From: Photobacterium lucens
Lineage (GTDB): Bacteria > Pseudomonadota > Gammaproteobacteria > Enterobacterales > Vibrionaceae
Assembly (NCBI RefSeq): GCF_009873615.1
Contig: NZ_SSMG01000127.1
Span: forward strand, 1-64,000
Direction: 5' to 3'
DNA: 64,000 bases
Shown: positions 17,179 through 28,886 of the stretch, one piece after another
Position numbering within the stretch: position 1 is the first letter of the stretch
Layout: each line of letters opens with the position of its first letter
Position numbers and translations under genes: made by a program
The notes under the pieces: model-generated
The model's input: only the letters and a program-made list of their open reading frames with translations
Database searches by the model: none
Told to the model about the DNA's origin: nothing

Positions 17179-18680
17179 TAGCCCTCCTTAGTTACACGCA
17201 TCACTTCTTCAAGTGTGGTGATCCCTTGGCGCACTTTACTCAAACCATCATCACGAATACTTGGCGTATTTTGACGAACATACTTTTCAATGGCTTGCTC
17301 GCCTGCCTCACCATGGATCAACTCTTGAACTTGCTCATCCACCAGCAACAGCTCGTGAATACCAGTACGACCACGGTAACCTTTGTGGTTACAGTGCTCA
17401 CAACCCCCCGGCTTATACAGCGTTAATTGATCGGCTTCCGTGAGATTAAACAGTTTCTTCTGCTGGGTATCGGCTTCATAAGGCTGACGACAATCAGAAC
17501 ATAAGGTACGTACCAGACGCTGTGCCAATACCCCAAGCAATGATGATGACACCAAGAAGGGTTCAATCCCCATATCACGTAAACGGGTGATGGCACCTAC
17601 CGCAGTATTGGTGTGAAGGGTTGATAACACCATGTGACCGGTTAATGACGCTTGAACGGCAATTGCTGCGGTTTCTAAATCACGGATCTCACCAATCATC
17701 ACTACATCTGGATCTTGACGAAGGATGGCACGCAGGCCACGAGCAAACGTCATATCCACTTTGCTGTTCACTTGGGTCTGCCCAATACCATCGATATCAA
17801 ATTCAATCGGATCTTCAACCGTTAAGATATTGCGCTCTGCACTATTAAGCTCTTGCAAGCCGGCATATAGCGTGGTGGATTTACCAGAACCTGTCGGGCC
17901 TGTGACCAAGATAATGCCATGTGGACGTTCGATGATTTTTCTAAACGACGCATGGTTATTGGGTGTCATACCCAGGCTATGCAGATCAAGACGGGTGGCG
18001 TTTTTATCAAGCAGACGTAATACCACACGTTCGCCGTGAGAAGATGGCATGGTCGATACACGCACATCCACGGCACGACCACCGATACGCAATGAAATAC
18101 GACCATCCTGTGGAATACGTTTCTCTGCAATATCAAGCTTTGCCATTACCTTAATACGCGATACTAACAACGGCGCTAGTTTACGGCTCGGTTGTAGTAC
18201 TTCACGTAACATGCCGTCGATACGAAAACGGATCGACAGCACTTTTTCAAAGGTCTCAATATGAATATCAGATGCACCTTCTTTAATTGCTTCAGCCAAC
18301 ATGGCATTGATCAATTTAATGATGGGCGCATCGTCTTCCGATTCCAATAAATCTTCTGTTTCAGGCAACTCTTCAGCAAGAGAGAAGAAGTCATCACTGT
18401 CAGAGCCTAAATCTTGCATTAACTGTCGCGCTTCCGATGAATCACGTTGGTAGGCTTCTGTTAACTTCTGCTCAAACTCACTTTCACTTAATTCAATGGG
18501 CGTAAAACAGCAACCAAGCACACGACGGACTTCAGCAAGTACCGCAGCAGAAAGTTGTCCACTGAAATAGAGTTGCCAACCTTGCTCGGCAGCTTCCACC
18601 ACCACATGGTGGCGTTTAGCAAAAGAGAAAGGTAATCGGAACGTTACCGTTGATTCTGTTTCTAAAAACCCATCAGCCAT
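17178..18680 (-). CDS. gspE: Type II secretion ATPase GspE (EpsE)
   Basis: 500 aa. Cytoplasmic hexameric ATPase that drives pseudopilus assembly. The N1/N2 domain that binds GspL covers about 1-150. Walker A is [14 protein letters not shown] near 261-274, the Asp box [11 protein letters not shown] follows, then Walker [13 protein letters not shown] near 325-336 and the His box [11 protein letters not shown] near 350-360. A tetracysteine zinc element (CSDC ... CEHC, about 397-433) is present, as in EpsE of V. cholerae (503 aa). Start and stop overlap the neighbouring gsp genes by one base. Confidence 0.97.
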   Translation of the reverse strand: MADGFLETESTVTFRLPFSFAKRHHVVVEAAEQGWQLYFSGQLSAAVLAEVRRVLGCCFTPIELSESEFEQKLTEAYQRDSSEARQLMQDLGSDSDDFFSLAEELPETEDLLESEDDAPIIKLINAMLAEAIKEGASDIHIETFEKVLSIRFRIDGMLREVLQPSRKLAPLLVSRIKVMAKLDIAEKRIPQDGRISLRIGGRAVDVRVSTMPSSHGERVVLRLLDKNATRLDLHSLGMTPNNHASFRKIIERPHGIILVTGPTGSGKSTTLYAGLQELNSAERNILTVEDPIEFDIDGIGQTQVNSKVDMTFARGLRAILRQDPDVVMIGEIRDLETAAIAVQASLTGHMVLSTLHTNTAVGAITRLRDMGIEPFLVSSSLLGVLAQRLVRTLCSDCRQPYEADTQQKKLFNLTEADQLTLYKPGGCEHCNHKGYRGRTGIHELLLVDEQVQELIHGEAGEQAIEKYVRQNTPSIRDDGLSKVRQGITTLEEVMRVTKEG

Positions 18681-20713
18681 TAGTGCTTCTCCAACTGAGA
18701 AACAAAGGCACGCACTTCAGCAGGCAGATCCATATCATCACCGTACTTAGGCAGTACAGGCATATCAGCATCCATTAAACGCATGCCTTTATCTGCTTGG
18801 TATAATTGCTGGGCACGAATGTAGTTGTACTTACGCTGAGTTAAACCATCAGCACTCATTCCATCACGTAAAATCGTTGGACGAATAAATACCATTAGAT
18901 TGGTTTTTTCTGTTTGATCGTTGGTTGAACGGAACAGTGCACCTAATACAGGAATATCACCTAAAATTGGCACTTTCTGCTCTGACTCAAGAGTCTTCTC
19001 TTGCATCAATCCACCCAGCGCAATCATATTGCCGTCTTTTACCAATACTGATGTGCTTAATTCACGCTTATCAAAACGAATATCAACCGCACCGTTAGCA
19101 TCAGCAACTTGTGACACGACTTGTTCAATCTTCATTTGAACCGAGTCACCCTCGTTAATTTGCGGCGTCACTTTCAGCTGAATACCGACATCTTTACGCT
19201 CAACCGTGGTAAACGGATTATCGTTGTTTGAACCTGTTTGTGAGCCTGTCGTAACCGGTACTTCCTGACCTACCGAAAGGTTAGCTTCTTGGTTATCAAG
19301 CACAGTGATATTCGGTGTTGAAAGCACATTTACGTTTCGGTTTGCTTGCACCGCTGTTACTAATGCAGTCCAATCACCTAATGCGATAGCCGCAGCAGCA
19401 CCTTTCACACCACCAAGGAAGGCTGCCATTGGTGCTAAATCACCACTTTGTGTGGTCACGATAGGCGGTAATTGCTCACCAGTATTTGGATCGGTGCGGT
19501 TTTGTGTTGTCGTTTTATCTTTCGCTTGCTCTTGCGCAGATAACAAGCCTCCAATTGGCGCACTGGTGTTACCAAACTGGATCACACCGCCATCTTGTGA
19601 GCCCCACTGCACGCCAAAGTCCACACCCGCACCTTCTTGTACTTCTACAATCATGGCTTCGATATGAACCTGTGCACGACGAATATCTAGTTGAGAGATA
19701 ATCGACTCTAGACGCTTCATTACATCACTTGGCGCAGAAATGATCAGCGCATTTGTCTCAGGATGCGCGGAAATCATCACTTCATCTTTGCTTGAACCAC
19801 TCTTAGCTGCTTGAGGTGTATTGCTCTTATTGGCTGCTTGGATATTTTCAGAGACACCTTTTAGTACATCGACCATGTCTTCTGCTTTGGCGTATTTCAG
19901 ATAGATAACACGGCTATTACCGCTGGCTGCCATTTCTCTATCTAACTTATGAATAAGTGCTTTAAGGCGGTCACGCACTTTAGGATCGCCTGAAATCAGC
20001 ACTGAGTTAGTACGCTCATCAGCCACCACTTTCGGGATCAAAAACTCTGGTGTTGATTTGGCGTCAGCACTTTTATTTAGCGCTTCAACAATGCGTACCA
20101 TTTCAGCCGCAGATGCGTTGTTAAGAGAAACAACCGTAATGTCTTTGTTACCAGCACGGTCAACGCGTTCAATGATATCGGCAAGGCGATTAACTACCGC
20201 AGCACGGCCTGTGATCATGATGATATTGGCAGGATCGTAGTGCACAACGTTACCCGCACCTGCATTATCATTTAGCTGGCGAAGTAATGGGGAAAGTTCA
20301 CGAACAGAAACATTCTTGACGGCAATAACACGAGTTACTACGGCATCGCCTGGGACGTTACTGTCGTTAGCACCAACCACAGGGATCGCTGAGGTTTTCG
20401 CATCTTTATCACGAATAACTTTCAGCACGCCATCTTCCATCTCGACCACAGCAAAACCATACACTTCTAGTACGTTAAGGAAGAAGCGGTAGTATTGCTC
20501 ATCATTTAATAGGTCGTAACTACGTACGTTTACCTGACCACGAACCGCAGGATCGATGATGATGGTCTTATGAAGCGAACGTCCAACAATATTGATGAAC
20601 TCTTGAATGTCTGTCCCTTTAAAATTGGCACTTAGCTCATCAGCCATTGCCGAGCTACAAAGTAAGCTACTTGCAGCTAACCACAGGGCGCTTTTCCCCA
20701 TTAATTTTTTCAC
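18680..20713 (-). CDS. gspD: Type II secretion secretin GspD (EpsD)
   Basis: 677 aa. Outer-membrane secretin, the 15-mer gated channel of the system. A Sec signal peptide ends in SSAMA (about 1-24). The N0 domain begins at [20 protein letters not shown]1-N3 repeats run to about 330, and the secretin domain follows with [10 protein letters not shown] and [12 protein letters not shown]. The C-terminal S-domain region (after about 610) is where a pilotin or AspS would bind, as in Vibrio. A Gly/Ala-rich loop (near 430-460) lies where the central gate is expected. The gene is 50 bp after gspC. Confidence 0.97.
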   Translation of the reverse strand: MKKLMGKSALWLAASSLLCSSAMADELSANFKGTDIQEFINIVGRSLHKTIIIDPAVRGQVNVRSYDLLNDEQYYRFFLNVLEVYGFAVVEMEDGVLKVIRDKDAKTSAIPVVGANDSNVPGDAVVTRVIAVKNVSVRELSPLLRQLNDNAGAGNVVHYDPANIIMITGRAAVVNRLADIIERVDRAGNKDITVVSLNNASAAEMVRIVEALNKSADAKSTPEFLIPKVVADERTNSVLISGDPKVRDRLKALIHKLDREMAASGNSRVIYLKYAKAEDMVDVLKGVSENIQAANKSNTPQAAKSGSSKDEVMISAHPETNALIISAPSDVMKRLESIISQLDIRRAQVHIEAMIVEVQEGAGVDFGVQWGSQDGGVIQFGNTSAPIGGLLSAQEQAKDKTTTQNRTDPNTGEQLPPIVTTQSGDLAPMAAFLGGVKGAAAAIALGDWTALVTAVQANRNVNVLSTPNITVLDNQEANLSVGQEVPVTTGSQTGSNNDNPFTTVERKDVGIQLKVTPQINEGDSVQMKIEQVVSQVADANGAVDIRFDKRELSTSVLVKDGNMIALGGLMQEKTLESEQKVPILGDIPVLGALFRSTNDQTEKTNLMVFIRPTILRDGMSADGLTQRKYNYIRAQQLYQADKGMRLMDADMPVLPKYGDDMDLPAEVRAFVSQLEKH

Positions 20714-20763
20714 AAAAAACTCCTGCGTTTATCGCATATTTATTTCAAGCTAGGCACTGTCTT

Positions 20764-21660
20764 TTATTGCAGCTCTATATGGATATCATGTACTTGACCA
20801 TCACGTTCAACCGTCAAAGTAAAATCTGTTGCTGATGATAGTTCAGCCCATAGTTTTGCCATTACGCTTGGATCAGTCAGGCTATTACCATTAATACCAA
20901 CAGCTAAATCATTCGGCTTTAGACCCACTGCATCAAATAAAACTCTATCTTTACCTGGATTCACTCGGTAACCCTCAACGTCATCCCCTTTTTTCACTTG
21001 AGAAAGACGAATATAGCTAAAGAGTGTTTGTGGTTGGGCTAAGATCTTTTTCTTAATTTCAGCAAGCTTTTCAGCATCACCCGTCGTCGCCATTGATTCT
21101 GCACGAACAGATGTTTTCGCTGTATGACTTGCGTTATCTGTTGGTTTTGAGAATTTTAAACCTTCTAACATGACAGTTTCATCACGACCGCTGTTACTAA
21201 TGATAACTCGATCGTTATAAACTGCTTTTAATGTGACACGCGTACCATCAATCACTTCATTCACAGCATACGTATTTTGTTTGCCATTATTGGTGATCAC
21301 TGCAAACGCAGCCTTTGGATTCGTACTAGCAAGGACACCTACCAATTTCAGGCTCAATCGTGTCTGTGGCGCATCTTTCTTGACAGTGGTTTCTACCGGC
21401 TTTGGCTGTTCACTATATTTGCCGAATAGATTCATCGACAATAAATTGCCAACATTTACCCCTGACTCAGTCGCGCTAACATTCACTGACTTAGCTTGCC
21501 ATGGGGCAACCGTGGCTGGCGGTGCGAGTAACATCCACATAATACGACCAGAAATCCACGCTAAAATCACCACTAGAAGCCACGTTAGTAGTCGAGTAAG
21601 TGCGCGCTGAGAAATCGGACGCTTTGCGGTCATCGAAGGCAACCATGTAGGTACTTGCAT
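20764..21660 (-). CDS. gspC: Type II secretion protein GspC (EpsC)
   Basis: 298 aa from ATG 21660 (MQVPTWLPS). A 16-residue upstream extension is open but has no ribosome site. GspC is the bitopic periplasmic link between platform and secretin and helps choose substrates. One membrane helix lies at about 26-48, the HR domain with LSLKLVGVLASTNP at about 105-165, and a PDZ domain at about 200-295 with GYRVNPGKDRVLFDAVGLKP. It is the first gene of the 12-gene operon and diverges from hslR across a 283-bp gap where the operon promoter must lie; I could not single out that promoter. Confidence 0.94.
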   Translation of the reverse strand: MQVPTWLPSMTAKRPISQRALTRLLTWLLVVILAWISGRIMWMLLAPPATVAPWQAKSVNVSATESGVNVGNLLSMNLFGKYSEQPKPVETTVKKDAPQTRLSLKLVGVLASTNPKAAFAVITNNGKQNTYAVNEVIDGTRVTLKAVYNDRVIISNSGRDETVMLEGLKFSKPTDNASHTAKTSVRAESMATTGDAEKLAEIKKKILAQPQTLFSYIRLSQVKKGDDVEGYRVNPGKDRVLFDAVGLKPNDLAVGINGNSLTDPSVMAKLWAELSSATDFTLTVERDGQVHDIHIELQ

Positions 21661-21943
21661 AGTGGAAATCCATTTAACGAATATCGGGTATCGTATAAAT
21701 CCCCCCAATATAAACAGGGGTTATAGTTAGTCAGTTTTATATGATCTCTTTTTAACATCTTGATTTCTATTCATTCTTTGTAAAAAAAAGAAAATCAATT
21801 AAAAGACTAACGATTATTTGTAATAAATTCCTGATGGATGATTGAAAACCCCGATTAATATCACCATTTATTAGAAATAAGTGATAGCTGACGCTATTAA
21901 GACAATGTGATATTTTATCGCCCCTTTAAATAAAGGAACCGTT

Positions 21944-22354
21944 ATGGGTCAAGCAACATCAGAACCTAAACAGGTTCGCCTTGATAAATGGCTATGGGCT
22001 GCCCGATTTTATAAAACTCGCTCCGTCGCTCGTGCAATGATTGACGGTGGTAAAGTGCAATATAACGGCCAACGCTCTAAGCCAAGTAAAATGGTTGAAG
22101 TCGGCGCAGAAATAAAACTGCGCCAAGGTAACGATGAGAAAACCGTTATCATAGAAAAGATCTCTGATACCCGCCGTGGTGCACCGGAAGCACAATTGCT
22201 GTATCAAGAAACAGCACAAAGTATTGAATTACGGGAACGCCATGCTCAAATGCGCAAACTCAATGCTTTTGATAATCCGAGTCCGATCAAACGACCAGAT
22301 AAAAAACAACGTCGTGACATCATGAGATTCAAAAACATCAACACATCAGAATAA
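21944..22354 (+). CDS. hslR: Ribosome-associated heat shock protein Hsp15
   Basis: 136 aa; E. coli Hsp15 has 133. It binds free 50S subunits still carrying nascent chains and helps rescue stalled translation. The S4 RNA-binding domain occupies about 10-70 (VRLDKWLWAARFYKTRSVAR, then GGKVQYNGQRSKPS), and the basic tail ends in KRPDKKQRRDIMRFK. AAAGGAA precedes the ATG. The next gene on the same strand is hslO, the usual hslR-hslO pairing in gammaproteobacteria, here with a 176-bp gap. Confidence 0.95.
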   Translation: MGQATSEPKQVRLDKWLWAARFYKTRSVARAMIDGGKVQYNGQRSKPSKMVEVGAEIKLRQGNDEKTVIIEKISDTRRGAPEAQLLYQETAQSIELRERHAQMRKLNAFDNPSPIKRPDKKQRRDIMRFKNINTSE

Positions 22355-22530
22355 AAGGTTGCCAGCCTTTATCAATTCTCGTTGGTAGTAGCAAAGTGCT
22401 TTATATCAAGTAAGCCAAATGCTGGAACCATGAGTATTTATCCTGTTCATTTAAATACTGGTTATAACGCATTTAGATGCAATACCGAACATGATGCAAG
22501 GTTGGCACCACAGCTGGAGATAAAGAGAAA

Positions 22531-23409
22531 ATGACTAAAGATTATTTAAACCGTTACCTATTTGATGGCGTGTCAGTACGTGGTGAATTAGTACAGCTTG
22601 GTGATACTTACCAACAAATCATCTCAAGCACAGAATACCCTGCACCAGTAAAAACACTGCTGGGTGAACTACTTGTTGCAACTAGCCTACTTACAGCAAC
22701 ATTGAAGTTCGAAGGCTCTATTACCGTGCAAGTGCAAGGTGATGGTCCAGTTAGCCTTGCGGTTATCAATGGCGATCAAAACCAGAAGCTACGTGGTGTT
22801 GCACGTTGGGAAGGCGATGTTAAAGAAGGTGGCTCTATCCATGATCTAATGGGTAAAGGCTACATGGTGATCACTATCATCCCTACTCAAGGCGAGCGTT
22901 ACCAAGGCGTTGTTGGTCTTGAAGGTGACACACTTGCAGAATGTTTAGAAGCATACTTTAAAAACTCTGAGCAGCTAAGAACACGTATCTGGCTACGTAC
23001 CGGTGAATTTGAAGGTCAACCAAAAGCGGCAGGTATGTTGCTTCAAGTAATGCCTGACGGTCAAGGTAGCGAAAGCGACTTCGAGCACCTAGAAACCATC
23101 ACAGAGACAGTGAAAAACGAAGAGCTATTTGGTCTAGCTGCACAAGATGTATTGTACCGCCTATACCACCAAGAAGAGGTGAAGGTGTTCGAACCTCAAG
23201 AAGTCTCTTTTGAGTGTGGTTGCTCTCGTGAGCGTAGTGGTTCGGCAGTGATCAGCCTACACCCAGATGAGATTGAAAAAATCTTAGCTGAAGACGGTAA
23301 AGTATCACTTCATTGTGATTACTGTGGTACTGATTATGACTTTGACAGCATTGATATCGCAGCACTTCGTGAGAACGCAACGAAGGCAGACGACAGCCAA
23401 GTACATTAA
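22531..23409 (+). CDS. hslO: Redox-regulated chaperone Hsp33
   Basis: 292 aa, matching E. coli Hsp33. Holdase chaperone activated by oxidative unfolding. The zinc-binding redox switch is intact at the C-terminus: [10 protein letters not shown] near 232 and [10 protein letters not shown] near 263, giving CxC-x(27-32)-CxxC. The N-terminal chaperone domain starts [28 protein letters not shown] precedes the start. It is closed by an intrinsic terminator (23444-23470). Confidence 0.96.
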   Translation: MTKDYLNRYLFDGVSVRGELVQLGDTYQQIISSTEYPAPVKTLLGELLVATSLLTATLKFEGSITVQVQGDGPVSLAVINGDQNQKLRGVARWEGDVKEGGSIHDLMGKGYMVITIIPTQGERYQGVVGLEGDTLAECLEAYFKNSEQLRTRIWLRTGEFEGQPKAAGMLLQVMPDGQGSESDFEHLETITETVKNEELFGLAAQDVLYRLYHQEEVKVFEPQEVSFECGCSRERSGSAVISLHPDEIEKILAEDGKVSLHCDYCGTDYDFDSIDIAALRENATKADDSQVH

Positions 23410-23443
23410 TTCTAGCTTCATATTAAGCATGAAACATAATTAC

Positions 23444-23470
23444 AAAACCGGCATAACAGCCGGTTTTTTT
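23444..23470 (+). terminator. Intrinsic terminator of hslO
   Basis: AAAACCGGC, a 6-nt loop and GCCGGTTTT followed by more T residues, 34 bp after the hslO stop codon. Between here and pckA (23471-23726) the sequence is AT-rich and I see no further gene. Confidence 0.9.
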
Positions 23471-23726
23471 ATACCTAAAAATCAATTTCATTCCCATCCA
23501 CTGAAAGTTAACCACTAAAAACCGCTGCTTTTTTCACCAAAAATAATAACTCTACCCTCTAGCTTTATCGTTTAACCGCCCTGTAAACTAACTAAAAAAC
23601 ACCAAAATCACATTTTCAATAACCTTAATTTAAATATGGTTATTTTATGATGAATGTCCCTGATTTAGCCCTTTATGGTTGCTAGCATGGTTAATAGTTA
23701 AACAACATCTTACCCAAGGAGCGCCA

Positions 23727-25358
23727 ATGAACACGATGTGTGTCGATAATAAGGTTGCAACAAACATGGATCTATCCCAGTACGGTATACTCAATGTTAC
23801 AGATGTAATTCGTAATCCTTCTTACGAAATGTTGTTTGAAGAAGAAACGAAAGCAGAACTAAAAGGGTTTGAGAAAGGCATTGTCACCGAATTAGGTGCC
23901 GTTGCTGTCGATACAGGGATCTTCACCGGTCGTTCACCACAAGATAAATTTATTGTGAAAGATGGCACCACGAAAGATACCCTATGGTGGTCAGATCAAG
24001 GCAAAAATGACAATAAAGCCTTAAGCCAAAGCGCTTGGAATAATCTAAAAGCCCTCGTTACGACACAACTGTCTAATAAGCGTCTTTTTGTGGTAGATGG
24101 ATATTGTGGCGCTAACCCAGATACACGTTTATGTATTCGTGTGATCACTGAAGTAGCTTGGCAAGCACACTTCGTCAAAAATATGTTTATTCGTCCAACT
24201 GAAGCAGAGCTCGCCTCCTTTGAGCCTGACTTCGTGATAATGAACGGCTCCAAATGTACTAACCCTAAGTGGCAAGAGCACGGCATGAACTCCGAAAACT
24301 TCACCGTGTTTAACCTTTCAGAAAAAATGCAGCTGATCGGCGGTACTTGGTACGGTGGTGAGATGAAAAAAGGTATGTTCGCGATGATGAACTACTTCTT
24401 ACCGCTAAAAGACATCGCCTCTATGCACTGCTCCGCCAACATGGGTGAAACAGGTGATGTTGCAATATTCTTTGGTCTATCAGGCACAGGGAAAACCACC
24501 CTATCAACAGATCCTAAACGCGCCTTGATCGGTGATGATGAGCATGGCTGGGACGATAACGGTGTATTCAACTTCGAAGGTGGTTGTTATGCCAAAACCA
24601 TCAACCTCTCAAAAGAAGCTGAACCTGATATCTACAATGCCATTCGCCGTGATGCGTTATTAGAAAACGTGACGGTGCGCGGTGATGGATCTATCGATTT
24701 TAATGATAATTCGAAGACAGAAAACACCCGAGTGTCTTACCCGATCTATCATATCGATAATATCGTTAAGCCGGTTTCAAAAGGTGGTCACGCGAATAAA
24801 GTGATCTTCTTATCGGCAGACGCTTTTGGCGTGCTACCGCCAGTATCGAAACTTACCCCAGAGCAAACTAAATACCACTTCCTATCCGGCTTTACCGCAA
24901 AATTGGCGGGCACTGAGCGTGGTATTACCGAGCCAACCCCAACCTTCTCTGCCTGTTTTGGTAATGCATTCCTGACCTTGCATCCAACTCAGTACGCAGA
25001 AGTTTTGGTAAAACGTATGGAAGCTGCAGGCGCTGAAGCCTACTTGGTTAATACCGGCTGGAATGGCACAGGTAAACGTATTTCGATTCAAGATACCCGT
25101 GGCATTATCGATGCGATTTTAGATGGCTCGATTGATACTGCGCCAACCAAGCAAATTCCGATTTTCAACCTCACCGTACCAACAGCGCTACCTGGGGTCG
25201 ATCCTGAAATTTTAGATCCTCGCGATACCTATACCGACCCACTGCAATGGGAAAGTAAAGCAACAGATCTAGCCAGTCGCTTTATCGCAAACTTTGAAAA
25301 GTACACCGATACCGCAGAAGGCGAATCTTTAGTAAAAGCAGGGCCGCAATTAGATTAA
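23727..25358 (+). CDS. pckA: Phosphoenolpyruvate carboxykinase (ATP)
   Basis: 543 aa from the ATG at 23727, chosen because AAGGAG lies 7 nt upstream. The same frame is open 16 codons further back without a ribosome site. It catalyses oxaloacetate + ATP to PEP + CO2 + ADP, the first committed gluconeogenic step. The kinase-1a P-loop [11 protein letters not shown] is at about 249-259, the metal site GDDEHGWDD at about 268-276, and the substrate loops FTGRSPQDK and [12 protein letters not shown] are present. Strong identity to E. coli PckA (540 aa) throughout. Terminator at 25371-25396. In vibrios pckA lies near hslO as here. Confidence 0.97.
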   Translation: MNTMCVDNKVATNMDLSQYGILNVTDVIRNPSYEMLFEEETKAELKGFEKGIVTELGAVAVDTGIFTGRSPQDKFIVKDGTTKDTLWWSDQGKNDNKALSQSAWNNLKALVTTQLSNKRLFVVDGYCGANPDTRLCIRVITEVAWQAHFVKNMFIRPTEAELASFEPDFVIMNGSKCTNPKWQEHGMNSENFTVFNLSEKMQLIGGTWYGGEMKKGMFAMMNYFLPLKDIASMHCSANMGETGDVAIFFGLSGTGKTTLSTDPKRALIGDDEHGWDDNGVFNFEGGCYAKTINLSKEAEPDIYNAIRRDALLENVTVRGDGSIDFNDNSKTENTRVSYPIYHIDNIVKPVSKGGHANKVIFLSADAFGVLPPVSKLTPEQTKYHFLSGFTAKLAGTERGITEPTPTFSACFGNAFLTLHPTQYAEVLVKRMEAAGAEAYLVNTGWNGTGKRISIQDTRGIIDAILDGSIDTAPTKQIPIFNLTVPTALPGVDPEILDPRDTYTDPLQWESKATDLASRFIANFEKYTDTAEGESLVKAGPQLD

Positions 25359-25370
25359 AACCCAATATCA

Positions 25371-25396
25371 AGCCCCTACTTGTTAGGGGCTTTTTT
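25371..25396 (+). terminator. Intrinsic terminator of pckA
   Basis: AGCCCCTA, a 5-nt loop and TAGGGGCT followed by T residues, beginning 12 bp after the stop codon. Confidence 0.92.
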
Positions 25397-25531
25397 CTAC
25401 TTACTTAGCACTGCACCATGATGTTGTACGAAAACCAAACTGACACCACTTGCCAATCTGTACTATTTGCGCCAACCTCATAATAGATAATAATTATCTT
25501 AATATCGTTTATGGGTTTTCAAGGATGAATT

Positions 25532-27529
25532 ATGCGTTGGATAGCCAAAGTCATTGTCACAGTATTACTTTTGTCAGGTCTATCTTTAGCAGCCCTCATT
25601 ACGCTCTTACAAACCCGCCATGCCACGCCTATTATCAACCATGCATTGGCCTTGTTCTCGGATTACCAATTAACGGATACCGACATTCAATACGACATTC
25701 AGCGTCCATTGGAAGTCATATTGCACAATCCAACACTGACAGAAAATCAAACTCAATTACTGTCAGCTAAACGCATCACATTGTCGCTATCATCTCGCTC
25801 TTTTGCTTTAAAACAAACCATCTTTGCGAATGTGGTGATCAATGGCATTGAAATGGATACACAACAGCTCAGTGCTTTTAAACATTTATCCGATATATCC
25901 ATTGATCGCCTAGCGATAAATGATCTCAACCTCAACACCGCCAACATGACAATCAAGCATGCTCAGCTACAGCTTGATAACTGGCAATATCGCAGCACTA
26001 ATTTACCTTGGTGGAAACAGTTTGATGGCGTCTTTCAATTAAGTGCACCTGAAATGACATGGCACCATCTCAGCCTTAATAACGTGCTTTTAAATGGTAA
26101 AAAGGATCAGCAACTGTGGCACTTATCGGGTTATTCTGGTCAGTGGCAGCGCGCAAAATTCAATGGACAAGCCCAGTATGATGAGCGCTCACAGCAACTC
26201 ACACTTGATCAAATCACTATTACCCAATTACACCTGCAACAATCACAACCACTGCCAGCGTGGGAGCAATGGATCATTGATGCTACCCCTATTGAGCATA
26301 TCGTGATCAAGCGTGCCGACATGCTTGATACCAGCATTGAGCAAAGGACATGGGCTGCTGATAACATTAATTTATCGTTAGAAAATTGGTCGTGGCCGCA
26401 GAGCTACTGGGAACAAGATGATGCTCACCTATCGGTAAGTGCGACGAATGCTAAATGGCAAGATATTGTCTTAGAGCAACCAATCATCGATTTACACTTC
26501 ACTCCAGAACTGATGACTAGCCAAGGCATCTCTGCCCAATTGCTTGGGGGTTATATGCGTGTCGATGGTGCATTATCACCTGATGCTATCAAGCTAAAAG
26601 CGCTCACCTTGTCTGGTTTAAAGGGGCTACTTCCACCGCATTGGCAAGAGAAAGCACTCGCGTTGGTATCAACTCTTTCTACGTTCACCATTGATAATGT
26701 TGATATTAATAACCTACAACTCACTTCCACCGATGCCACACTACCTTTCCAACTAGCAGGAATTAATATCGAAGGGAAAAATACGGTTGTAAAACACAAC
26801 CAGAAATGGGGACTATGGCAAGGTGATATTCAAGCCAGCCTTGGGTTTGCCAGTATCAATCAGATCATTTTCACCGATCCCATTGCTGAGATGAGTAGTC
26901 ACAATGGTGATTGGAAAGTCAGTAAGCTTGTTTTGCCATTCAATCATGGCATGTTAACTGCCGATGGAGAAATTCAATTAGCGGAAAAAGGGAAGCCTTG
27001 GCAATTATCAGTAACCAATGACAGCGTACCAGCTAATGTGATTTATCGTTGGCTACGACTCCCCTTGCCATTAAATGGTGCGATAGATGGCACCATGAAA
27101 GCACACGGCCTGGCTGATAATCAGCGTAGCTTTAACTACAGTCTTTCAGGACAAGCTGATCTAACATTTAGAGATATTCAGCTAGATAACATTGCGCCAA
27201 CCCAGCTGTTTTCAGAATGGAGTAAAAAAAGCGATTTACTCGACTTAGTATTGCCAAAATACAGCAGTGATCTTGCTAATAATCATCAAACATTAACTCT
27301 GTTACCACTGCATATCACGGCAGACCGAGGAAAAATTACAGTGCCCACTTGGCTTGCCAGTAATGAGCACTTTAGCTTGTCACTCTCAAGCCAATGGGAT
27401 TTAGCAACGCCAAAACAGCAACAGATGGAATGGGTATTAAAAGAAGACTGCCAACAACTAGAGCGTCGTTGGCAAGCAGGTCAAAGAGAAGTGAATTCGT
27501 TTTCAACGTGTAATGGCAATATTAGGTAA
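25532..27529 (+). CDS. AsmA-family protein
   Basis: 665 aa. N-terminal membrane anchor (about 4-24, KVIVTVLLLSGLSLAALITL) followed by a long, beta-rich periplasmic body with the AsmA-type alternation of hydrophobic and polar residues, and a C-terminal AsmA-like end including FNYSLSGQADLTFRDIQLDN. AsmA-family proteins belong to the bridge-like or repeating-beta-groove group thought to move phospholipids between inner and outer membranes; assignment of this member to that job is inference. The last 49 bp overlap the convergent fabY gene. The C-terminal tail with two cysteines (DCQQLE, STCNG) is encoded in that overlap. Confidence 0.75.
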   Translation: MRWIAKVIVTVLLLSGLSLAALITLLQTRHATPIINHALALFSDYQLTDTDIQYDIQRPLEVILHNPTLTENQTQLLSAKRITLSLSSRSFALKQTIFANVVINGIEMDTQQLSAFKHLSDISIDRLAINDLNLNTANMTIKHAQLQLDNWQYRSTNLPWWKQFDGVFQLSAPEMTWHHLSLNNVLLNGKKDQQLWHLSGYSGQWQRAKFNGQAQYDERSQQLTLDQITITQLHLQQSQPLPAWEQWIIDATPIEHIVIKRADMLDTSIEQRTWAADNINLSLENWSWPQSYWEQDDAHLSVSATNAKWQDIVLEQPIIDLHFTPELMTSQGISAQLLGGYMRVDGALSPDAIKLKALTLSGLKGLLPPHWQEKALALVSTLSTFTIDNVDINNLQLTSTDATLPFQLAGINIEGKNTVVKHNQKWGLWQGDIQASLGFASINQIIFTDPIAEMSSHNGDWKVSKLVLPFNHGMLTADGEIQLAEKGKPWQLSVTNDSVPANVIYRWLRLPLPLNGAIDGTMKAHGLADNQRSFNYSLSGQADLTFRDIQLDNIAPTQLFSEWSKKSDLLDLVLPKYSSDLANNHQTLTLLPLHITADRGKITVPTWLASNEHFSLSLSSQWDLATPKQQQMEWVLKEDCQQLERRWQAGQREVNSFSTCNGNIR

Positions 27530-28404
27530 GTACCGGTAAAACAAGAAGCAACATTATTGCCACTATAAACATTTACATCGACACTGATGCGCCCTTTTCG
27601 ACCTTTAGCTAAACGATCGATATCACCACGTAAATTCTCCACTGTACTGACGGCTTTTGGTCGTTCAGTCACAGGAGAGGAATAACGAATATGGCTATCG
27701 ACTAAGATGATATTACCTTCCAAGCCACGCTCTTTAAGCAATAACCAAATAAAGCCCCAACCAGCCAATGTTGCCATCGTGAAAATACTCCCGGCGAACA
27801 TAAACTCATTGGGGTTTAAATTGGCGTTAAATAGCGCACTCACTTCAAACCGATAACCCGTATATTGGTTGATTTTAATTCCCATCTTATCGCTGATCGG
27901 GATCTGCTGTTGCCACAAAGTCTGTAGCTCATGGCACCAATCAGGATGGCGAACCACTTCATTAAGCGGCTCTAAATGTTTAAGCATTTGCTGATGGCGA
28001 ACAGGACCGCGTTCATCACTTAGCTCACCCTCACTGGCAAAACCATTTTTTAAATAAAACGGAATAGCATCTTCGCGCGCATTACACACCATACGCTTCG
28101 CACCATCTTGTCGAGCAAGCGATTCCAGCGCCATTAAAATCAAACCGCCAAGGCCATGATGGCGCACCTCAGGATCAACCGCCATAAAACGCACTTGCCC
28201 TTCATTGTCAGGCGTTAAATATAAACGCCCAATCGCCACCACCTGATCACGGTTATTGATGATCATACGATGCTCACTCAAATCATCATACGCATCACGC
28301 TCAGAGCCTTTTGGCATCTGCCAAGGCTCTCGTAGCATTCGCCAACGAAAATGGTAATAATTCGCCAATTGCTCATCTGTTTGAGGCGTCACGAGTCGAA
28401 ACAT
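27481..28404 (-). CDS. fabY: YiiD/FabY: GNAT domain fused to a thioesterase-like hotdog domain
   Basis: 307 aa. A GNAT acetyltransferase-type domain covers about 1-150 (VAIGRLYL, VRFMAVDPEVRHHGLGGLIL with the acetyl-CoA pyrophosphate loop). A YiiD_C hotdog thioesterase-like domain covers about 160-300 (YTGYRFEVSA, NPNEFMFAGSIFTMATLAGW). E. coli YiiD, now called FabY or MadA, has been linked to starting fatty acid synthesis by malonyl-ACP decarboxylation; transferring that role here is by homology. It is upstream of nothing on its strand but follows yihY-dtd, the same neighbourhood as in E. coli. It converges on and overlaps the AsmA-like gene. Confidence 0.88.
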   Translation of the reverse strand: MFRLVTPQTDEQLANYYHFRWRMLREPWQMPKGSERDAYDDLSEHRMIINNRDQVVAIGRLYLTPDNEGQVRFMAVDPEVRHHGLGGLILMALESLARQDGAKRMVCNAREDAIPFYLKNGFASEGELSDERGPVRHQQMLKHLEPLNEVVRHPDWCHELQTLWQQQIPISDKMGIKINQYTGYRFEVSALFNANLNPNEFMFAGSIFTMATLAGWGFIWLLLKERGLEGNIILVDSHIRYSSPVTERPKAVSTVENLRGDIDRLAKGRKGRISVDVNVYSGNNVASCFTGTYLILPLHVENEFTSL

Positions 28405-28448
28405 GAATTCCCTCTCTTTCCATTCTCGGTTTGGAGTATTTGCTTATG

Positions 28449-28886
28449 TTAAACTTGTAGCCAGAACGTCACAGGACCATCGTTATTCAATGCCACTTGC
28501 ATATCAGCAGCAAAAATACCTGTTTCAGTTTGAATTTCTTTAGCCTTACATTGTTCGACAAAGTATTCGTAAAGACGTTCAGCTTCAATAGGTGCAGCAC
28601 CGCTTGAAAACCCAGGACGCATGCCTTTTTTGGTGTCTGCCGCTAAGGTAAATTGTGAAACCACCAACACGCTGCCACCCGCTTGCTGCACGTTTAAATT
28701 CATCTTGCCATCGTCATCGCTAAAGACGCGATAACCTAAAACTTTATCACGCAACTTTTGCGCTTTTGCTTCATCGTCACCTTTTTCGACACCAAGCAGT
28801 ACCAATAAGCCCTTACCTATCGCTCCGGTAATGTGACCATCAACAGTCACGCTCGCTTCACTTACACGTTGGATCAGTGCAATCAT
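28449..28886 (-). CDS. dtd: D-aminoacyl-tRNA deacylase
   Basis: 145 aa, the family's standard length. Homodimeric proofreading enzyme that removes D-amino acids (and glycine mischarged on tRNA-Ala) from tRNA. Signature segments are visible: [17 protein letters not shown] at the N-terminus, the SQFTLAAD motif near 78-85 and the cross-subunit Gly-cisPro-type segment near 136-139 (NDGPVTF). It begins directly after the yihY stop codon with no spacer, so the two are translationally coupled. Confidence 0.96.
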   Translation of the reverse strand: MIALIQRVSEASVTVDGHITGAIGKGLLVLLGVEKGDDEAKAQKLRDKVLGYRVFSDDDGKMNLNVQQAGGSVLVVSQFTLAADTKKGMRPGFSSGAAPIEAERLYEYFVEQCKAKEIQTETGIFAADMQVALNNDGPVTFWLQV

